Shown: positions 33,805 through 36,984 of the stretch, piece after piece | Layout: the number at the start of each line of letters is the position of its first letter | How positions within the stretch are numbered: the first letter of the stretch is position 1 | Assembly (NCBI GenBank): GCA_964519595.1 | Contig: CAZFJN010000017.1 | Location: forward strand, 1-36,984 | DNA: 36,984 nucleotides | Origin: JANRKF01 sp964519595 | GTDB taxonomy: Bacteria > Pseudomonadota > Alphaproteobacteria > Rickettsiales > SXRF01 | Reading direction: 5' to 3' | The notes under the pieces: generated by a model | What the model was told of the DNA's origin: nothing | Database searches by the model: none | Seen by the model: only the letters and a program-made list of their open reading frames with translations | Translations under genes and position numbers: made by a program

Positions 33805-34106
33805 GGCATTACTAATTCTTCAACAATCTTGCCTTCTTGCAAATGTTCTTTGATAATAACATCAACATCTTCTTTGCTCTTTGGTGAATACCAGATTCCT
33901 TGCGGATAAATTACCATACAAGGGCCTTTTTCACAACGATCTAGGCAGCCGGCCTGATTAACACGTGTTTTTGGCACGGCCAGTTCCTTGAGGCGTGATT
34001 TCATATATTCGCGCAATTCATCAGAATTTTTCTCGGCACAGCAGCCGCGGGAATGTCCGGCTTCGCGGCGATTATTGCAGAAAAAAATATGATTAGTAAA
34101 ATACAT
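33801..34106 (-). CDS. Thioredoxin-fold 2Fe-2S ferredoxin
   Basis: A 101-residue protein of the (2Fe-2S) ferredoxin group that shares the thioredoxin fold of NuoE. The cluster ligands are likely C10 (HIFFCNNRR), C22 or C23 (SRGCC), C54 and C58 (GCLDRCEKGPC). The phrase RVNQAGCLDRCEKGPCMVIYPQGIWYSP is typical of these stand-alone ferredoxins, often annotated as sucrase/ferredoxin-like or NADH dehydrogenase-like. The electron partner is not evident from the neighbours. Confidence 0.92.
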   Translation of the reverse strand: MYFTNHIFFCNNRREAGHSRGCCAEKNSDELREYMKSRLKELAVPKTRVNQAGCLDRCEKGPCMVIYPQGIWYSPKSKEDVDVIIKEHLQEGKIVEELVMP

Positions 34107-34162
34107 AAATAAGGAAAATATATATTATACAGTTGTTTATATGTTATATGCTTATATATTAT

Positions 34163-34456
34163 TTATATTTTTATATTATATAAATAGCTGTAGAGCGCAT
34201 TATTAATAAATTGCAGCAGCAATATCAGCACAATCGGCGAAATATCAATTCCGCCAAGATTTGGCATATATTTCTGAATATGCCGCAAGATCGGCAAAAT
34301 AAGACGGTCGAGCGTGATCATAATCTGGCGAACTAGCGGCTGATAAGCATTTACTATTTTGAATGAAATCAAGGTCGCAACAACCGCCCAGACAATGACG
34401 CATATCTGATATAGACTTACAACTGCGCCGAGCAGATCAACGAATGGATTGAGCAT
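34163..34456 (-). CDS. YggT family membrane protein
   Basis: A 97-residue inner-membrane protein with two hydrophobic helices (about 8-30 and 74-93) and the YggT-type core VNAYQPLVRQIMITLDRLILPILRHIQKYMPNLGGIDISPIVLILLL. The ATG at 34456 has AAGGTG six bases upstream and is preferred over the GTG three codons earlier. Family members occur near cell-division or osmotic-stress genes, but their function is unclear. The 56 bases between its stop and the ferredoxin gene are almost pure A/T. Confidence 0.92.
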   Translation of the reverse strand: MLNPFVDLLGAVVSLYQICVIVWAVVATLISFKIVNAYQPLVRQIMITLDRLILPILRHIQKYMPNLGGIDISPIVLILLLQFINNALYSYLYNIKI

Positions 34457-34834
34457 AAAATTCACCTTATAAATTTGCGATCATCTTCAGGAATAATCTT
34501 TAGGAATAGTCTTCAGAAACAATCTTCAGGGCGTCTTTATTAGCACATTAATTCGCAATCAACAAGTTGATTGGCTTTAACTAATTCTTAAATATTTTTT
34601 TCTACTGTGTCACGCGTGCGAGGCGCTTGAGAATTTCTCCTTAATCTCTGTTATTGTGAAGCTCTGTTATTGTGAAGCTCTGTTATTGAAGCATATTTGT
34701 CTATTGAAGCATATTGTAAGGCATGTTTCTTGAACATCTTTCCGGCTTTATTTGATTATTTTTATTATATTTTTTGTTGTAGTTTTTTTATTATATTTAT
34801 TGATTAACTAGTGGTTTCAGGTAATTACAGCGCA
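34457..34834. other. Intergenic region with two tandem-repeat arrays
   Basis: No supported gene in 378 bases. Four degenerate ATCTTCAGGAATA-like units lie at about 34483-34531. Farther on, TCTGTTATTGTGAAGC occurs at 34647-34662 and 34663-34678, with a shortened third copy (34679-34692) and two ATTGAAGCATATT units after it. The last 60 bases before yfiR are T-rich. Promoters for yggT and for yfiR should lie here but I cannot define them. Confidence 0.6.
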
Positions 34835-35404
34835 ATGGACAGATTTTTACATAGAATTTTTCATAAAATTTACACGCCGCTTGTTTTTTTGCTTATTGCT
34901 GTAATTTATTCACTGGCGTCATTTCCGGCACAAGCATCTTTAACTCAGGATCAGATTAAAGTGGCAATGATTCGCAAATTCGCGGAATTTGTGAAATGGC
35001 CGGATGATGTTTCGCCGCGTAATTCCATGAATGTCAAGGTTTGCGCTTATGCAAATACTCCGATTGCGCTGGCGGCTGCTGTTCTTGAGAAAACAGTTCC
35101 TAATCAGGCAGTTCATTACAGCTTTGTGCCGCTTGCCGCTAATGAGCCAATTGGCAAAAAATGTCATGTGATTTTTATCAGCAATCAGGAGCAGGAGCGG
35201 CTTCCGGCGCTGCTGGCTTCGCTTAGCTCGCAGCCGGTTTTGACAATAAGCGACATCAGTAATTTCGTTAATCGCGGCGGAATGATTGGTTTTGTGGTAG
35301 TTGATGGCAAGATCAAATATGACATAAATAATCAGGCATTTGGTTTAGCCAGGCTTAAGGTTGACGCGCAGCTTCTGGAAACTGCAAATAAGGTAGTGGA
35401 ATAA
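34835..35404 (+). CDS. YfiR family periplasmic protein (DUF4154)
   Basis: A 189-residue exported protein. A basic N-terminus and hydrophobic core (LVFLLIAVIYSLASFPAQA) form a signal peptide, and the mature part has the YfiR outline: DQIKVAMIRKFAEFVKWPDD, VKVCAYANTPIA, KKCHVIFISNQEQ, VLTISDISNFVNRGGMIGFVVVDGKIKYDINNQAFGLARLKVDAQLL. In Pseudomonas, YfiR sits in the periplasm and inhibits the CHASE8-GGDEF protein YfiN in a redox-dependent way; two Cys are visible here. A GTG eight codons upstream is an alternative start. It lies three bases before a histidine kinase gene, its likely partner. Confidence 0.88.
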   Translation: MDRFLHRIFHKIYTPLVFLLIAVIYSLASFPAQASLTQDQIKVAMIRKFAEFVKWPDDVSPRNSMNVKVCAYANTPIALAAAVLEKTVPNQAVHYSFVPLAANEPIGKKCHVIFISNQEQERLPALLASLSSQPVLTISDISNFVNRGGMIGFVVVDGKIKYDINNQAFGLARLKVDAQLLETANKVVE

Positions 35405-35407
35405 GGC

Positions 35408-36973
35408 ATGAGCAAGCTTCGCAACACTTCAATCAGACAGCGCCTTACTTTCATCATCATGGGAATAAGCTGTATCTCGGTTTTAGTGACCACGCTTACT
35501 ATTTCCATCATCGGCGTATATAGTCTGCGCGCCGGAATAATCTCGGAGCTTGATGTGACTGCTTCAATTATCGGCGATCGCAACCGCGCGGCGCTTACTT
35601 TCGGCAAGCAGGAACAGGCGATTGATAATTTGAATATTCTGGAAGTTAAAAAGCCAATTGTCCGCGCTTGCCTTTATGATGCGGACAGAAAAAAATTCGC
35701 GGCCTTTGTTAATAAGGCGCATCTTGCCAGCGAGGTTTTACTGGATTTGGAATCTCCTGATCAGGTAGCCGTGCAAGCCGGCTGTCCTGACAAGATTGAA
35801 CCACATATATCGCTTACGGAAACTCGAATTGAGCTGGTTAAATCAATTGACGGCGATTTCGGAACAACCGGATATATCTACATTGAATCAACTCTTGAGC
35901 AGATTAATGAATATATAGAAAAACAAACTGGCGTTGCTCTGACGGTTACCTTTGGCGCGTTTTTACTGTCTTATCTGCTGGCGGTCAGTTTGCAGAAAAC
36001 AATTTCTCGTCCTATTTTAGGTTTGGCAGAAGTAGCCAGAGCAGTTACGGAAAATAAGGATTACAGTATTCGCGCGCCTAATATTGGCGATTCAACGAAA
36101 GAACGGCGCAATGAGCTGGTGGTTTTAACTGAATCATTCAATAACATGTTAAGCGAAATCGGCGCGCGTGACACACAGCTTAAAACGCAAAATGCCGAGC
36201 TGGAACGCTCGCGTGATATTGCCGAAAGCGCCAACCGCGCCAAGTCGCAATTCCTGGCTAATATAAGCCATGAATTACGCACGCCGCTTAATGCTATTAT
36301 CGGCTTTTCTTCGATTATAATGAATCAGCTGTTCGGCGCTTTAGGTGATGTGAAATATCTGGAATATGCCAAAGACATCAACGAATCAGGAGCGCATCTG
36401 CTTGATATTATCAATGATATACTCGATCTTTCCAAAGCCGAAGCCGGCAAGCTGACCTTAATGTATGAAGAAGTTCACGTCGCAAAAGCCATTCAGAAAT
36501 GTATCACCATCATGTCGGAACGCGCTGAAAAAGGTCATGTGACTATTACTTCGCATGTGCCAAAATTCCTGCCGCCGCTGGTGGTTGACCGTCTGCGCTT
36601 TATCCAGATTATTCTCAATGTCCTCTCTAATGCGGTTAAATTTACTAATCCGGGCGGATCAGTTGATGTTTCTATCAGCACTCGTGATGAGGCAGGAGAA
36701 ATTACTCACTTCGTAGTGGTAATACGCGATACTGGAATTGGCATGAGCGCTGACGGAATCAGCAAGGCTTTCCAAAGCTTTGGCCAGGTTGATAGCGGCC
36801 TTAACCGTAAATATGAAGGAACCGGACTTGGCCTTCCTCTTACTAAAAAACTGCTGGAATTACATTTAGGCGATATTACCATTCAAAGCGAGCTTGGCAA
36901 AGGAACTACTGTAACAATAACTCTGCCTGCCATTCAACCAGAAGGCTTAACGCTCGACGAAACGCCAGCATAA
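35408..36973 (+). CDS. Membrane histidine kinase with CHASE8-like periplasmic sensor and HAMP
   Basis: A 521-residue sensor kinase. A membrane helix (about 15-40), a periplasmic region (about 41-172; SELDVTASIIGDRNRAALTFGKQEQAIDNLNIL is CHASE8-like), a second helix (about 175-197) and a HAMP domain (about 198-255) precede HisKA with H288 in NISHELRTPL. HATPase motifs are NVLSNAVKFT, DTGIGM and GTGLGLPL. No receiver domain is attached. The gene starts three bases after the YfiR-like gene. The sensor part resembles YfiN, but the output here is a kinase rather than GGDEF, so the signal would go to a response regulator not seen here. The gene is complete, ending 11 bases before the window edge. 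Confidence 0.93.
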   Translation: MSKLRNTSIRQRLTFIIMGISCISVLVTTLTISIIGVYSLRAGIISELDVTASIIGDRNRAALTFGKQEQAIDNLNILEVKKPIVRACLYDADRKKFAAFVNKAHLASEVLLDLESPDQVAVQAGCPDKIEPHISLTETRIELVKSIDGDFGTTGYIYIESTLEQINEYIEKQTGVALTVTFGAFLLSYLLAVSLQKTISRPILGLAEVARAVTENKDYSIRAPNIGDSTKERRNELVVLTESFNNMLSEIGARDTQLKTQNAELERSRDIAESANRAKSQFLANISHELRTPLNAIIGFSSIIMNQLFGALGDVKYLEYAKDINESGAHLLDIINDILDLSKAEAGKLTLMYEEVHVAKAIQKCITIMSERAEKGHVTITSHVPKFLPPLVVDRLRFIQIILNVLSNAVKFTNPGGSVDVSISTRDEAGEITHFVVVIRDTGIGMSADGISKAFQSFGQVDSGLNRKYEGTGLGLPLTKKLLELHLGDITIQSELGKGTTVTITLPAIQPEGLTLDETPA

Positions 36974-36984
36974 ACCGCCAGCAA

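Overview
The window looks like chromosomal DNA of a moderately AT-rich alphaproteobacterium. The clues are a DivL-type sensor kinase with tyrosine in place of the phospho-accepting histidine, a MarR regulator of the alphaproteobacterial LdtR type, an Ffh G4 motif reading TRVDGDGRGG, and a malic enzyme fused to a phosphotransacetylase-like domain. Most genes are housekeeping. No transposase, integrase, phage gene or CRISPR array was found. One 100-base run of N (14868-14967) interrupts the kdp operon.

Layout. 1-384: a double hairpin repeat, then AT-rich leader. 385-2808: lon, convergent with a purU/divL-like pair on the minus strand that overlaps by ATGA. 5977-10435: a minus-strand lipid operon of an acid-ceramidase/NAAA-type Ntn amidase, LplT-type lysophospholipid transporter and Aas-type acyltransferase/acyl-ACP synthetase. 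10540-11004: a MarR regulator. 11324-12653: a Fur-box promoter driving a cupredoxin and an FTR1 iron permease. 12754-12828: tRNA-Cys. 12971-17679 and on to 20420: a long imperfect inverted repeat, then kdpA, kdpB, kdpC and kdpD, with no kdpE. 20463-27455: rpoZ, lipA with a small membrane protein, leuA, maeB, folE and rpmB.

27456-31792 is the accessory part. It holds a HigBA toxin-antitoxin module whose toxin gene is frameshifted, bracketed by two 90-bp direct repeats 901 bp apart. Next come two adjacent unrecognised genes for glycine-rich hydrophobic proteins (one with an EF-hand-like loop), mosaic intergenic repeats, a single-domain receiver and an orphan HigA-type antitoxin. After this come ffh, an AT-rich coiled-coil orphan gene, a 2Fe-2S ferredoxin, a YggT protein, and a YfiR-like periplasmic protein coupled to a CHASE8-like/HAMP histidine kinase at the right edge.

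How the genes fit together: the amidase could release fatty acids that Aas re-activates, while LplT brings in lysolipids. The cupredoxin and FTR1 form a small iron uptake unit under Fur. KdpABC is a high-affinity potassium pump whose sensor must use a regulator encoded elsewhere. YfiR probably gates its neighbouring kinase. The least explained genes are the two glycine-zipper proteins beside the repeat-bracketed toxin-antitoxin remnant.
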